From DATNBT01 sp964579765 (GTDB lineage: Bacteria > Acidobacteriota > Vicinamibacteria > Vicinamibacterales > CAVVIG01), in the NCBI GenBank assembly GCA_964579765.1, contig CAZOIK010000399.1:1-33420 (forward strand): DNA of 33,420 bases. Direction: 5' to 3'. Position numbers and translations under genes: made by a program. Shown piece after piece: positions 14,288 to 22,311 of this stretch; position 1 is the first letter of the stretch, and the number at the start of each line of letters is the position of its first letter. The notes below the pieces were generated by a model. It did no database searches, had not been told where the DNA came from, and saw only the letters and a list, made by a program, of their open reading frames with translations.

Positions 14288-15739
14288 CTATCGGACCTGG
14301 CTTGGCGCGGGGCCAAACACGTCATCGACGCTGAGGATCTTGATCGGGCCGAGATTGAGCGCGCGGATACCGGGCTCGATCGCGGCGCGATCGCCCGTGA
14401 TGACGACGGCAAACTTGTCAGGCGTGATGTACTTCCGCGCGACCCGCTCCACGTCGGCCGGCGTCACGGCTTCGATCTTCTGCACGTAGGTCGAGAAGTA
14501 GTCGTCCGGCAGGTGATAGACGAGCGCCTGCTCGAGGCGTGCCGCAATCTCGCCGGTCGTCTCGAAGCCGAGCGGAAAGCGGAGCGCAACGTAGTGCGTG
14601 GCGCGCGTCACCTCGTCGGCGGGCACCGGCTGCAGGATGCCGTTCAGCTCGTTGAAGAACTCCTTCAGCGCGTCGGCGGTCTTGTCGGTCTGGATGCCCG
14701 CCGCCGCGACGAACGGCCCCGCGCCCAGGCGCATGTCGAACACCGACTGCGCGCCGTAGGTGTAGCCGTGCTTCTCGCGCAGATTCAGGTTCAGCCGCGA
14801 CGAGAACGATCCGCCGAGGACCGTGTTCATCACGGTAATCGGGAAGTAGTCGGGCGTGGATCGCGCGACGCCGGCCCAGCCGATGCGCACCTGCGACTGG
14901 GGCGCGCCCGGTTTGTCAACGATGTAGATCTCCCGCGTCGCGGGCAGCGGCGGCGCCGCCGGGGGCGCGTGCGCGGGCGCCGCGCCGCCCTGCCATTTCC
15001 CGAAGTTCGTTTCGAGCATCGGCACGACGCGCGCCGGCGTCGTGTCGCCGACGACGATGATCGCGGCGTTGCGCGGGTGGTAGGCCGCCTGGTAGAAGGC
15101 CCGGACGTCGGCGACGGTGAACGACTGAATTGTCTGCGCCGTGCCGGCGAGGGCCGTGCCGTAGCGATTGGCCGTGCCGTACACGGTGCGTGCGAAGGCG
15201 AGCTGATCGATCGCCCCCGGGTCGTCGCGCGCCTGCAGGATGTCGGTGAGGCGCTCGAGCTTCTGCCGGTCGAGTTCCGCCTGCGGGAACGTGGGACGCA
15301 GCGCCACGTCGGCCATGATTGGAAGCGCGTCGCCGAGGCGTGCCACCGGCACGCTCAGCCGCACGGCGGAGGCGTCGCTGCCGGCGCTGCTCGAGAGGTC
15401 GGCGCCGAGGAAGTCCACGGCGTCGGCGACTTCGAGCGACGAGCGCGCGCCGGCCCCTTCGGTGAGGAGCGAGGCGGTCATGCTGGCGATGCCGTACTTG
15501 CCGGCCGGATCCTCGCCCGTGCCGCTGAGCACGACGAGATTCACCTGGACGATGGGCACGCCGTGCCGTTCGACCACCCACACGGGCAGACCGTTCGAGA
15601 GCATCCGCTTCTGAATCGCCGGCAGCTTGAGCGCGGGCGGCGGACCCGGCATCGGCGGATGGCTGCGCTCGGGAGCCTGGGCGGCGGCGCCGACTGCCGT
15701 CAGCGCGACGAGCGCGAGGAGGAGGAGGCGGCGCCGCAT
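14288..15739 (-). CDS. M16-family peptidase-like protein lacking the zinc motif (inactive partner)
   Basis: The 483-residue protein has a signal peptide (MRRRLLLLALVALTAVGAAAQ) and two M16 domains. Where an active M16 enzyme has HxxEH, this protein reads GKYGIASMTASLLTEGAG, so it cannot bind zinc in the usual way. The C-terminal half keeps the R/Y-type signature SSRLNLNLREKHGYTYGAQS, which in paired M16B peptidases contributes to substrate binding by the active partner. Its ATG overlaps the stop of the upstream active subunit by one base (TAATG), and both carry signal peptides. A periplasmic heterodimer is the natural reading, as in other bacterial M16B pairs. Confidence 0.92.
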   Translation of the reverse strand: MRRRLLLLALVALTAVGAAAQAPERSHPPMPGPPPALKLPAIQKRMLSNGLPVWVVERHGVPIVQVNLVVLSGTGEDPAGKYGIASMTASLLTEGAGARSSLEVADAVDFLGADLSSSAGSDASAVRLSVPVARLGDALPIMADVALRPTFPQAELDRQKLERLTDILQARDDPGAIDQLAFARTVYGTANRYGTALAGTAQTIQSFTVADVRAFYQAAYHPRNAAIIVVGDTTPARVVPMLETNFGKWQGGAAPAHAPPAAPPLPATREIYIVDKPGAPQSQVRIGWAGVARSTPDYFPITVMNTVLGGSFSSRLNLNLREKHGYTYGAQSVFDMRLGAGPFVAAAGIQTDKTADALKEFFNELNGILQPVPADEVTRATHYVALRFPLGFETTGEIAARLEQALVYHLPDDYFSTYVQKIEAVTPADVERVARKYITPDKFAVVITGDRAAIEPGIRALNLGPIKILSVDDVFGPAPSQVR

Positions 15740-17088
15740 TACTTCGCTCCTTCGGGGACGACGGTCAGTTCGACGCGTCGATCGCGCGGCAGATACTTCA
15801 CGGCGGCCGCCCGCACATCGGACGGCGACATCGAGCGATAGCGCGCGAGATCTTCGTTGAAGTAGTCAGGGTCGCCGGTGTCGGTGTAGTAGGCGTTGAG
15901 CTGGTCGGCCTTGCCGCCGAAGCCGCCGACACGCTCCATGCGCTTGAAGAACGACGCTTCGATCTGGTTGATCGAGCGCTGCGTCTCGTGCTGGTCGGGC
16001 GTCTGCGTCTTCAGCTTCTCGATCTCCTCGTCGATGACGCGCAGCAGCTCGCCGACCGTATGGCCGGGCCGCGCCGTCGCCTCGACGAGGAAATACGAGG
16101 AGAGCGCCTGCGAGGCCTGGTAGGCCGCGACGTCCTGCGCGATCTGCATCTCGTAGACGAGGCGCTTGTAGAGGCGCGAGTTCTTGCCGCCGGCGAGCGC
16201 GTCGGCCACCATGTCGAGCGCCGCGTCGCCGGGCGCGAAGTGCGGTGGCGTCAGCCACGCGAGGTAGATGCGCGGCAGCTGCACCTTGTCGGTCACGGTC
16301 TGCTTCGTGACGCCGGTGAGCGCCACGCCGGGAATCGTCATCGGCTCGGGCGTGGGCCCGGCTTTCACGTCGCTGAACCACTTCTCGACGAGCGTGCGCG
16401 TCGCCGCCGGGTTGATGTCGCCCGCCACGACGAGGCTCGCGTTGCTCGGCGCGTAGTACTTCTTGAAGAAGTCCACGACGTCCTCGTAGCTGGCCGCCGT
16501 GAGATCGGGCATGTACCCGATGACGGGCCAGTGATACGGATGTCCCTGCGGGTAGAGCAGCTCGCTCAGCAGCAGCTCCGCCTTGCCGTAGGGCCGGTTC
16601 TCGTAGCTCTGGCGCCGCTCGTTCTTGACCACGTCACGCTGCGCGTCCACCGTCTTCGGCGTCATCGTGTCGAGCAGGTAGCCCATGCGATCCGACTCGA
16701 GGAACAGCGCGAGCTCGATCGCGTTTGACGGCACGTTGATCCAGTAGTTGGTGCGATCGTTCTCCGTCGAGCCGTTGTTGGTGCCGCCGGCGTTCTCGAG
16801 CAGGTCGTCGAACTCGCCGGGCTTCACGTGGCCCGAGCCCATGAACATGAGGTGCTCGAAGAGGTGCGCGAAGCCGGTGCGCCCCGGCTTCTCGCGCGCC
16901 GAGCCGACGTGGTACCACACGTTGGTCGACACGAGCGGTACCGCGTGATCCTCGTGCAGGATGACCGTGAGGCCGTTGGGCAGCGTGAACTCGGTGTAGG
17001 GGAGCTCGATCCGGGGCGGCGTTGACTGCGCGAACGCGGAGACCGCGATCGCGAGCAGGGCCGCGGCAAGAGCGGTGGCGCGCGTCAT
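15739..17088 (-). CDS. M16-family zinc peptidase, active subunit
   Basis: The 449-residue protein has a signal peptide (about 1-21, ending AFAQ) and two M16 domains. The inverted zinc site is HLFEH at residues 75-79, with the third ligand probably Glu157 in KNERRQ, giving HxxEH-x77-E. It should cut peptides in the periplasm together with the inactive partner encoded directly downstream (one-base overlap). The ATG at 17088 is preceded by TAGAAT with six bases between and no Shine-Dalgarno site. A small gene ends 40 bp upstream, but the box suggests a promoter of its own. Confidence 0.95.
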   Translation of the reverse strand: MTRATALAAALLAIAVSAFAQSTPPRIELPYTEFTLPNGLTVILHEDHAVPLVSTNVWYHVGSAREKPGRTGFAHLFEHLMFMGSGHVKPGEFDDLLENAGGTNNGSTENDRTNYWINVPSNAIELALFLESDRMGYLLDTMTPKTVDAQRDVVKNERRQSYENRPYGKAELLLSELLYPQGHPYHWPVIGYMPDLTAASYEDVVDFFKKYYAPSNASLVVAGDINPAATRTLVEKWFSDVKAGPTPEPMTIPGVALTGVTKQTVTDKVQLPRIYLAWLTPPHFAPGDAALDMVADALAGGKNSRLYKRLVYEMQIAQDVAAYQASQALSSYFLVEATARPGHTVGELLRVIDEEIEKLKTQTPDQHETQRSINQIEASFFKRMERVGGFGGKADQLNAYYTDTGDPDYFNEDLARYRSMSPSDVRAAAVKYLPRDRRVELTVVPEGAK

Positions 17089-17094
17089 CGGGCG

Positions 17095-17100
17095 ATTCTA
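17095..17100 (-). promoter_or_regulatory. -10 box TAGAAT for the M16 pair
   Basis: TAGAAT on minus ends six bases before ATG 17088, which predicts a leaderless mRNA. No -35 consensus is visible. Confidence 0.55.
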
Positions 17101-17128
17101 CTGCGAGCGCCCTCCGCCCACGGCAGGC

Positions 17129-17329
17129 TTACTTCTTTCGCGGGGGACGGGGGCTCTGCCGCGCCTGGACGCCGCGCGTCGTCACGCGCTCGGCGTAGCC
17201 CCAGGCGACGAGGACGTCCGCAACGGGGCGCGCCAGCTCGCGCGTCTGGGCCGCGCGCAGCTGGTACGGCCTGAGATCGAGCCCCTCGAGAATGGAGGCT
17301 GGGGGAACTTTCACGATGCGGACTCTCAT
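17129..17329 (-). CDS. Small protein of unknown function (MRVRIVK-type)
   Basis: The 66-residue product starts MRVRIVKVPPASILEGLDLR, contains VADVLVAWGYAERV and ends in a basic Pro/Arg/Lys tail. The pattern (a short beta strand, PP, a 'DLRPYQ' segment, then 'L(V)xxGYAE') resembles small proteins of 60-80 residues that I recall from acidobacterial genomes. No function is known to me. The frame is open upstream to 17464, but that extension has unlike composition and the ATG at 17329 begins the conserved-looking part. It reads in the same direction as the M16 pair, 40 bp upstream. Confidence 0.6.
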   Translation of the reverse strand: MRVRIVKVPPASILEGLDLRPYQLRAAQTRELARPVADVLVAWGYAERVTTRGVQARQSPRPPRKK

Positions 17330-17400
17330 GAACAAAGACTGCGGGGCGTGACGGCCGATCCCCGCTCGCGCGATGCAGTCACCATGCCACGCAGGGCGGC

Positions 17401-17436
17401 ACGTCGCGATCGGCGAAATCTCGAACAAATCGCCGG
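17401..17436 (-). repeat. Conserved intergenic element, copy B
   Basis: This matches 4175-4209 closely (ACGTCG, GATCG, GCGAA, TCTCGAAC, AATCGC in order). It lies 72 bp upstream of the minus-strand small gene and 153 bp upstream of purE. A shorter, related stretch occurs at 17563-17580 just before purE. The rest of the 260-bp gap (17330-17589) holds the inverted repeat CGTTA-TG-TAACG at 17514-17525 and no gene that I can support. Confidence 0.5.
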
Positions 17437-17589
17437 CTCGCGCGCACCGCGCTCCGCCGGCCACGCGCCTCGCTCGGAACTGCGGTGCCCTCGAGTGGCG
17501 CAGTGTCTGCCAACGTTATGTAACGGTGCGACTACGCGCGCGTGTCGAGCCCTTGAACCGCTCGAACGTCTCGAACAATCATTACCACC

Positions 17590-18072
17590 ATGTCCACACC
17601 ACTCGTTGGGATCATCATGGGCAGCAAGTCCGATTGGGACGCAATGAAGGCTGCCGGAGACATGCTGACAAAATTTGGCGTGCCGCACGAGAGCCGTGTC
17701 ATGTCGGCCCATCGCACGCCGGCCGTCGTCGCCGAGTACGCCTCGGGCGCGATCGCTCGCGGCATGGAGATCATCATCGCCGGCGCGGGCGGCGCCGCGC
17801 ATCTGGCCGGCGTCGTCGCCGCGCACACGACGATCCCGGTGATCGGCGTGCCGATGACGAGCGCGCTCGACGGCCTCGACTCGCTCCTCTCGACGGTGCA
17901 GATGCCGAAAGGCGTGCCTGTCGCGACGGTCGCCATCGGCGCGTCGGGCGCGGCCAACGCCGGCATCCTCGCCGTCGAGATGCTCGCGATGTCGCGCCCC
18001 GATCTGCGCGCGAAGCTGCAGGCGCATCGCGACGAGATGGCCGCGGACGTAAAGAAACAGACGTTGTCGTAA
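17590..18072 (+). CDS. purE: N5-carboxyaminoimidazole ribonucleotide mutase (PurE class I)
   Basis: The 160-residue protein is full length for class I PurE. It moves the carboxylate of N5-CAIR to C4 to form CAIR in purine biosynthesis. Key motifs are MGSKSDWDAM (residues 10-19), the SAHRTP loop with the catalytic His, GAGGAAHLAGV and VPMTSALDGLDSLLS. It acts in the cytoplasm, normally as an octamer, and partners with PurK, which is not in this window. No classical -10 box or strong Shine-Dalgarno site precedes the ATG; AATCAT at 17577-17582 has only partial resemblance. Some 170 bp separate it from the TolC genes. Confidence 0.97.
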   Translation: MSTPLVGIIMGSKSDWDAMKAAGDMLTKFGVPHESRVMSAHRTPAVVAEYASGAIARGMEIIIAGAGGAAHLAGVVAAHTTIPVIGVPMTSALDGLDSLLSTVQMPKGVPVATVAIGASGAANAGILAVEMLAMSRPDLRAKLQAHRDEMAADVKKQTLS

Positions 18073-18120
18073 GCGGCCTGACGCAACCGCACGCCCGCAC
18101 GGCGTCGATATCATTAACGG

Positions 18121-18184
18121 CACACCGCGCAGATCCGCACGACGGCGGTGGCGGTCGCCGCGTGCTGCGGCGCAGCCCGGTGTG
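18121..18184 (+). ncRNA. Strong nested stem-loop between purE and the tolC pair
   Basis: CACACCG (18121-18127) pairs with CGGTGTG (18178-18184). Inside, GCAG (18129-18132) pairs with CTGC (18065-68 of this block, i.e. 18165-18168), and CACG-A-CGGCG (18138-18147) pairs with CGCCG-CGTG (18156-18164) around an 8-base loop. No U-run follows. It may be a purE terminator of unusual type or a structured leader of the TolC transcript. Confidence 0.4.
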
Positions 18185-18230
18185 TGCTGTAAAGACAGGC
18201 CCTTCCCGGAACGTAGAACGGTGTAAACCC

Positions 18231-18236
18231 GAGGAG
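18231..18236 (+). promoter_or_regulatory. Shine-Dalgarno site GAGGAG of the first tolC gene
   Basis: GAGGAG lies five bases before ATG 18242. It contrasts with the many starts in this window that lack such a site and fixes the start of this gene. Confidence 0.8.
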
Positions 18237-18241
18237 CGTAC

Positions 18242-20161
18242 ATGAATCGCAGGAGTGAATGGGCGGCGTGTGTGCTGGGCGCCGTCCTTGCGGTGTCCGC
18301 GTTCGCCGAAGCGCAGGCGCAGGCGCCAGCGCCGGCGTCGACGGCGCCGGCAGGCGGTCCGATCGTCATTCCGGACTACACGCAGGGCGCGCGCTGGTTT
18401 CCGTCGATCGCCAAGCCGTATCAGCAGAGGCCGCTGCCGCCGGTCGATCTGACGAACTCGCCGCGTCTCCACGATCTGCTCCAGGACGGCACGCTGAAGC
18501 TGTCGCTGGCCGATGCCCTGGCGCTGGCGATCGAGAACAACCTCGACATCTCCGTCCAGCGATTCGTGCTGCCGCTGGCGCAGACCGACGTCCTGCGTTC
18601 CAGCTCGGGCCAGGCGGCGCGCGGCGTCACCGGCGCGCTCGTGCCGAGCGGCCTGACACAGGGCGCGCTCGGCGTCGGCGTCAACGCCGCCGCGGGTATC
18701 GGCGGTGTCGGCGCGGCCGGCGGCATCAGCGGCGGCGGCGGCGCGGTCACGATCGGACAGGCCGGCAACTTCGATCCGACCGTCAGCGTCAACGGCAGCT
18801 ACGATCGGGCGGTCTCTCCGCTCAACAGCCTCGTGGTCGCCGGCGTGCCGACGGTCACGACGAGCTCGACCGCGACGAGCGTCAACTACGCGCAGCTGTT
18901 CCCGCAGGGTTCGAGCTTCACGATGAGCGTCAACGCCATCGCGCAGAACCTGACGCAGAACAACCTGCTCTTCAACCCGGCCGTCGTGAGCCGCATGGCG
19001 CTCGCCTTCTACCAGCCGCTCCTGAGCGGCGCCGGGTTCCTGCCGAACAAGCGCTTCGTGATGGTCGCGTCGAACAACCTGCAGACCTCGCGCGATCTCT
19101 TCGACGAGCAGGTGACGACGGCCGTCGTCCAGAGGGAGAATGCGTACTGGAACCTGGCGGCGGCGCGTCAGCAGATCGACGCCGCGCAGCAGGCGTACAA
19201 CGCCGCGCAGCAGCTGGTGCGCGACACGCAGACCAAGGTGCAGTTCGGGACGGCCGCGCGCGTCGACGTCACCGCGGCGCAGTCGGCCGCGGCGACCGCC
19301 GAGCGTGATCTGGTCATCGCGCAGACGGGTTTCGATCTGCAGCAGGCGCAGTTGAAGGCCATGCTGAGCAAGCAGATCGACGCCGATCTCGAGCGCGCGC
19401 AGATCGAGCCGACCGATCCGCTGCCGACTCCGTCCGCGGGGCCGGTGCCCGACTTCGACAGCGCCATGCGCGCGGCGCTCGCTGCACGGCCGGAGCTCCT
19501 GGTCGCCTCGGGCAATCTCAAGAACCAGGACATCTCGGTCGCGTTCACCAGGCAGGGCCTGATGCCCTCCGTGAGCGCGTTCGGCATGTACGCCGCCGCG
19601 GGCCTTGCGGGCGACACGCTCGCAGCCACGCAGGGGCTAGGCACCTCGCTCTACCAGGACATCAACGGCGCCTTCCCGGAGTACGCCGCGGGCTTCAGCG
19701 CGGCGATCACGATTCGCAACCGCGCGGCGCAGGCCGACAACCTGCGCGCCAGGCTGGAGGATCAGCAGCAGCAGGTGCAGGTGAAGCAGTTGCAGCGCCA
19801 GATCGGCCTCGAAGTGCGCCAGGCGATCATCTCGCTCGTGCAGGGGCGCGCGCAGGTCGAGTCGGCAGGCGAAGCGGTGCGCCTCGCCTCCGACAGCCTC
19901 GACGCCGAGCAGGCGCGCTTCAACGCCGGCCTGTCGACGCCGTACAACATCGTCCTCCGCCAGCGCGATCTGGTGGCGGCGCGTCAGGCGCAGGTCGCGG
20001 CCGAGGCGGCGTACGCGCGGGCGCTCGTGGACTTCGATCGCGCCACCGGCCAGACGCTCACGCACAACGGGATTCAGCTGTCCGACGCGATTGCAGGGCA
20101 GGTGAGCAGCCGGCCGACGCCGACCGGCGTCGTGGCGGCGCCTGCCGCCGGGGGCAAGTGA
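18242..20161 (+). CDS. TolC-family outer membrane protein, first of a tandem pair
   Basis: The 639-residue protein has a signal peptide (ending near AFAEAQAQ) and two OEP repeats with long alpha-helical stretches rich in Gln and Ala. Examples are AYWNLAAARQQIDAAQQAYNA near residue 300 and RARLEDQQQQVQVKQLQRQI near 505. It should form a trimeric beta-barrel and periplasmic tunnel for export. The usual family length is about 420-500; the extra length includes an N-terminal extension of about 75 residues and a glycine-rich insert (VGVNAAAGIGGVGAAGGISGG, near 140-165). It overlaps its paralogue by one base (TGATG). No inner-membrane pump or adaptor gene is adjacent. Confidence 0.93.
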   Translation: MNRRSEWAACVLGAVLAVSAFAEAQAQAPAPASTAPAGGPIVIPDYTQGARWFPSIAKPYQQRPLPPVDLTNSPRLHDLLQDGTLKLSLADALALAIENNLDISVQRFVLPLAQTDVLRSSSGQAARGVTGALVPSGLTQGALGVGVNAAAGIGGVGAAGGISGGGGAVTIGQAGNFDPTVSVNGSYDRAVSPLNSLVVAGVPTVTTSSTATSVNYAQLFPQGSSFTMSVNAIAQNLTQNNLLFNPAVVSRMALAFYQPLLSGAGFLPNKRFVMVASNNLQTSRDLFDEQVTTAVVQRENAYWNLAAARQQIDAAQQAYNAAQQLVRDTQTKVQFGTAARVDVTAAQSAAATAERDLVIAQTGFDLQQAQLKAMLSKQIDADLERAQIEPTDPLPTPSAGPVPDFDSAMRAALAARPELLVASGNLKNQDISVAFTRQGLMPSVSAFGMYAAAGLAGDTLAATQGLGTSLYQDINGAFPEYAAGFSAAITIRNRAAQADNLRARLEDQQQQVQVKQLQRQIGLEVRQAIISLVQGRAQVESAGEAVRLASDSLDAEQARFNAGLSTPYNIVLRQRDLVAARQAQVAAEAAYARALVDFDRATGQTLTHNGIQLSDAIAGQVSSRPTPTGVVAAPAAGGK

Positions 20162-22005
20162 TGGCACGTCGTCGTCTGGTTGCGGCCGTCGGCCTCGTGG
20201 CCGCGCTGACCGCCGGCGCGGCGCGCGCGCAGACGGCGCCCGCCTCGTCCGACCTGTACGATCTGGCGACGCTCACCCACGGAGCGCAGGAGTTCCCGAG
20301 GGTCTGGCGCGCGTACGGCGAGTCGCGCCTTCCCGCGCTCGACTTCCGCAACGGGCCGACGCTGTACCGCCATCTCTCCGGCGGCATGCTGACGCTGTCG
20401 CTCGGCGACTTCCTGGCGCTCGTCATCGAGAACGGGCTCCAGGTGCGCGCCGATCGCTACAACTACCTCTACAGCCAGGTGGACCTGCTGCGCGCGCAGT
20501 CGGGGCAGGCGGTGCGCGGCGTTCCGAGTGCGCCGCTGCCGGGCTCGCTGTTCGCCGGTGCGATCGGCGCCGGCGTCGGCGGCAACGCGTTCCTGTCTCC
20601 GGCGGGCACGGGCGCCGCGGCGATCGCGACGAGCGGCAAGCTCGTGGTGTTCGGCCCGCGCGGCGGCTTCGATCCGACGCTGCTGCTCAACGTGAGCTAC
20701 GACAACGTGTCGTCGCCGCTCAACACGCGGATCGTCGCCGGCACGCCGACCGTGCAGGTCCGATCCGCCGTGTTTCAGAGCACGTTCGCGCACGAACTGG
20801 CGATCGGCACGGGCTATTCGGTCAGCGTCAACTTCCAGAGCCAGCAGTCGTCGCAGGCGCGGCTGCTGTTCAACCCGGCGGATTCCTCCGTCGTCCAGAT
20901 GCAGGTCTATCAGCCCCTCCTGAACGGATCCGGCCTGGCCTTGACGCGGCGGTTCATCACCGTCGCGCAGAACGATCAGGACATCGTGAAGCAGGCGTTT
21001 CGCGGCAGCCTGACGACGACGCTGTCGAATGCGGCGGATGCGTACTGGGACTACGTCGCCTTCCGCCGCAACGTGGACGTCGCGCAGGAGGTGGTGAAGA
21101 CGGCGTCCGACCAGGTGAACGTCGTGCAGCAGCAGCGGGCGCTCGGCGCCGCCGCGCAGCTCGATGTCGTCACGGCGCAGTCGCAGCTGGCGACGGCGCA
21201 GTTCCAGTTGATCAGCGCACAGACCAATCTCAGGCAGCAGGACGCGGTCATCAAGAACATGCTCAGCCAGGTCGACGACCCGATCGTCGATGCGGCGCAG
21301 CTCGACCTCACCGATCCGCTGCCGGGCCCCGACGACATCCGTGTGCCGGCGCTCGAGCAGTCGCTGTCGGCGGCGGTGGAGCGCCAGTGGTCCGTCAAGC
21401 AGGCCGAGCTGTCGATGACCAACTATCAGATCGCGCAGTCGTTCACGCACCGCAGCCTGCTGCCCACGCTGAGCGCGTACGCGATGGTCAATTCGTTCGC
21501 GCTCGAGGCGGGCACGAGCCCGGTCCTGCGCCAGCTCGCGCGGTGGGAGTACCCGGAATATGCCGCGGGCTTCACGTTTTCGGTTCCGGTGTTCAACCGC
21601 GCGGCGCAGGCGGATGACATCCGCGCCCGGCTGGAGACGCAGCAGGCCGCCGATCTCCTGATGCAGACCAAGCAGCAGGTCGCGAACCAGCTTCGCACGG
21701 CGAACGGCAACCTCGCCGAGATCCGCAAAGAAGTGCAGGCCGCCCAGCTCGCCGCGCAGTCGAGCCGCGTGGCGTTCGAGGCCGAACAGCAGCGGCAGCG
21801 CGTGGGTCTCTCCACGCAGTATCAGGTGTCGCTCACGCAGCGCGATCTGACGACGGCCGAGGGCGCCGAAATCCAGAGCCGCGTCGATTACGCGAAGGCA
21901 CTCGTCGCGTATCAGGTGGCCGCCGGCGATTTTCTCGAGCAGCACGCCATCGTGCTCGACGAGGCGCTGCGCAGCGGCATGTGGATGGAGCCGACGAAGC
22001 CCTAG
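20161..22005 (+). CDS. TolC-family outer membrane protein, second of a tandem pair
   Basis: The 614-residue protein is a clear paralogue of the preceding gene. Both share the same order of features: signal peptide (ending AARAQ), an N-terminal extension, SLGDFLALVIENGLQVRADR (SLADALALAIENNLDISVQR in the first), RAQSGQAVRGV, a glycine-rich insert, GGFDPTLLLNVSYD, a YQPLLNGSG motif, then paired long helices and PEYAAGFTFSVPVFNRAAQAD. The ATG overlaps the previous TGA by one base; a GTG three bases earlier (20158) is an alternative. The two proteins may form a mixed or alternative tunnel. No cognate pump is visible. A long inverted repeat follows six bases after the stop. Confidence 0.93.
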   Translation: MARRRLVAAVGLVAALTAGAARAQTAPASSDLYDLATLTHGAQEFPRVWRAYGESRLPALDFRNGPTLYRHLSGGMLTLSLGDFLALVIENGLQVRADRYNYLYSQVDLLRAQSGQAVRGVPSAPLPGSLFAGAIGAGVGGNAFLSPAGTGAAAIATSGKLVVFGPRGGFDPTLLLNVSYDNVSSPLNTRIVAGTPTVQVRSAVFQSTFAHELAIGTGYSVSVNFQSQQSSQARLLFNPADSSVVQMQVYQPLLNGSGLALTRRFITVAQNDQDIVKQAFRGSLTTTLSNAADAYWDYVAFRRNVDVAQEVVKTASDQVNVVQQQRALGAAAQLDVVTAQSQLATAQFQLISAQTNLRQQDAVIKNMLSQVDDPIVDAAQLDLTDPLPGPDDIRVPALEQSLSAAVERQWSVKQAELSMTNYQIAQSFTHRSLLPTLSAYAMVNSFALEAGTSPVLRQLARWEYPEYAAGFTFSVPVFNRAAQADDIRARLETQQAADLLMQTKQQVANQLRTANGNLAEIRKEVQAAQLAAQSSRVAFEAEQQRQRVGLSTQYQVSLTQRDLTTAEGAEIQSRVDYAKALVAYQVAAGDFLEQHAIVLDEALRSGMWMEPTKP

Positions 22006-22010
22006 AGAGC

Positions 22011-22138
22011 GGTCCTTGGTGCTTCGTGCTTGGTTCCGGGTCCGTTCTTGGTCCTGAGTCCACCGGCCCCTGCGGCTGCGCACCAGGGACCACAGGACGA
22101 GGGACGGACCAGGAAACCAAGCACCAAGAACTCAGGAC
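22011..22138 (+). repeat. Long inverted repeat built from heptamer-like words
   Basis: The left arm 22011-22062 (CCTTGGTGCTT, GGTTCCGGGTCCGT, TCCTGAGTCC) is complementary to the right arm 22083-22138. The left arm carries one extra seven-base unit (CGTGCTT). Within the arms the words recur every seven bases (CTTGGTG-CTTCGTG-CTTGGTT; ACCAAGC-ACCAAGA). It follows the second tolC stop and could act as its terminator. The whole 306-bp gap 22006-22311 contains this element, a TGTCCGGACA palindrome (22236-22245) and a distal hairpin, with no supported gene. Confidence 0.7.
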
Positions 22139-22271
22139 GGCGGCTACACCGAACCCAAGCGCCCAAGGGTCGCCTGTCAGCGCTCCCGCGCCTTCTGTCG
22201 GCTTGCGCGCTTCTCTGACGGCGCATCCGTGTCCATGTCCGGACAGATCGCAGGCTTGTACGGGCTTACAC

Positions 22272-22304
22272 GCCGTCTGACGCGCGGATCAGGTGTCTGA
22301 CGGC
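22272..22304 (-). terminator. Hairpin downstream of the minus-strand MFS gene
   Basis: GCCGTCTGAC (22272-22281) and GTCTGACGGC (22295-22304) form a 10-bp stem with one mismatch and a 13-base loop, starting seven bases past the MFS stop. No T-run follows, so termination is only suggested. Confidence 0.35.
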
Positions 22305-22311
22305 GCTCGCG

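Noticed and set aside
17514..17525. CGTTA-TG-TAACG inverted repeat as an operator for purE
   Set aside because: Five-base arms and no known regulator match. It is noted only as a possible site.
20074..22083. A 669-codon open frame on minus, opposite the second tolC gene
   Set aside because: Arg/Leu/Ala-rich shadow with no domain. It also runs through the heptamer hairpin.
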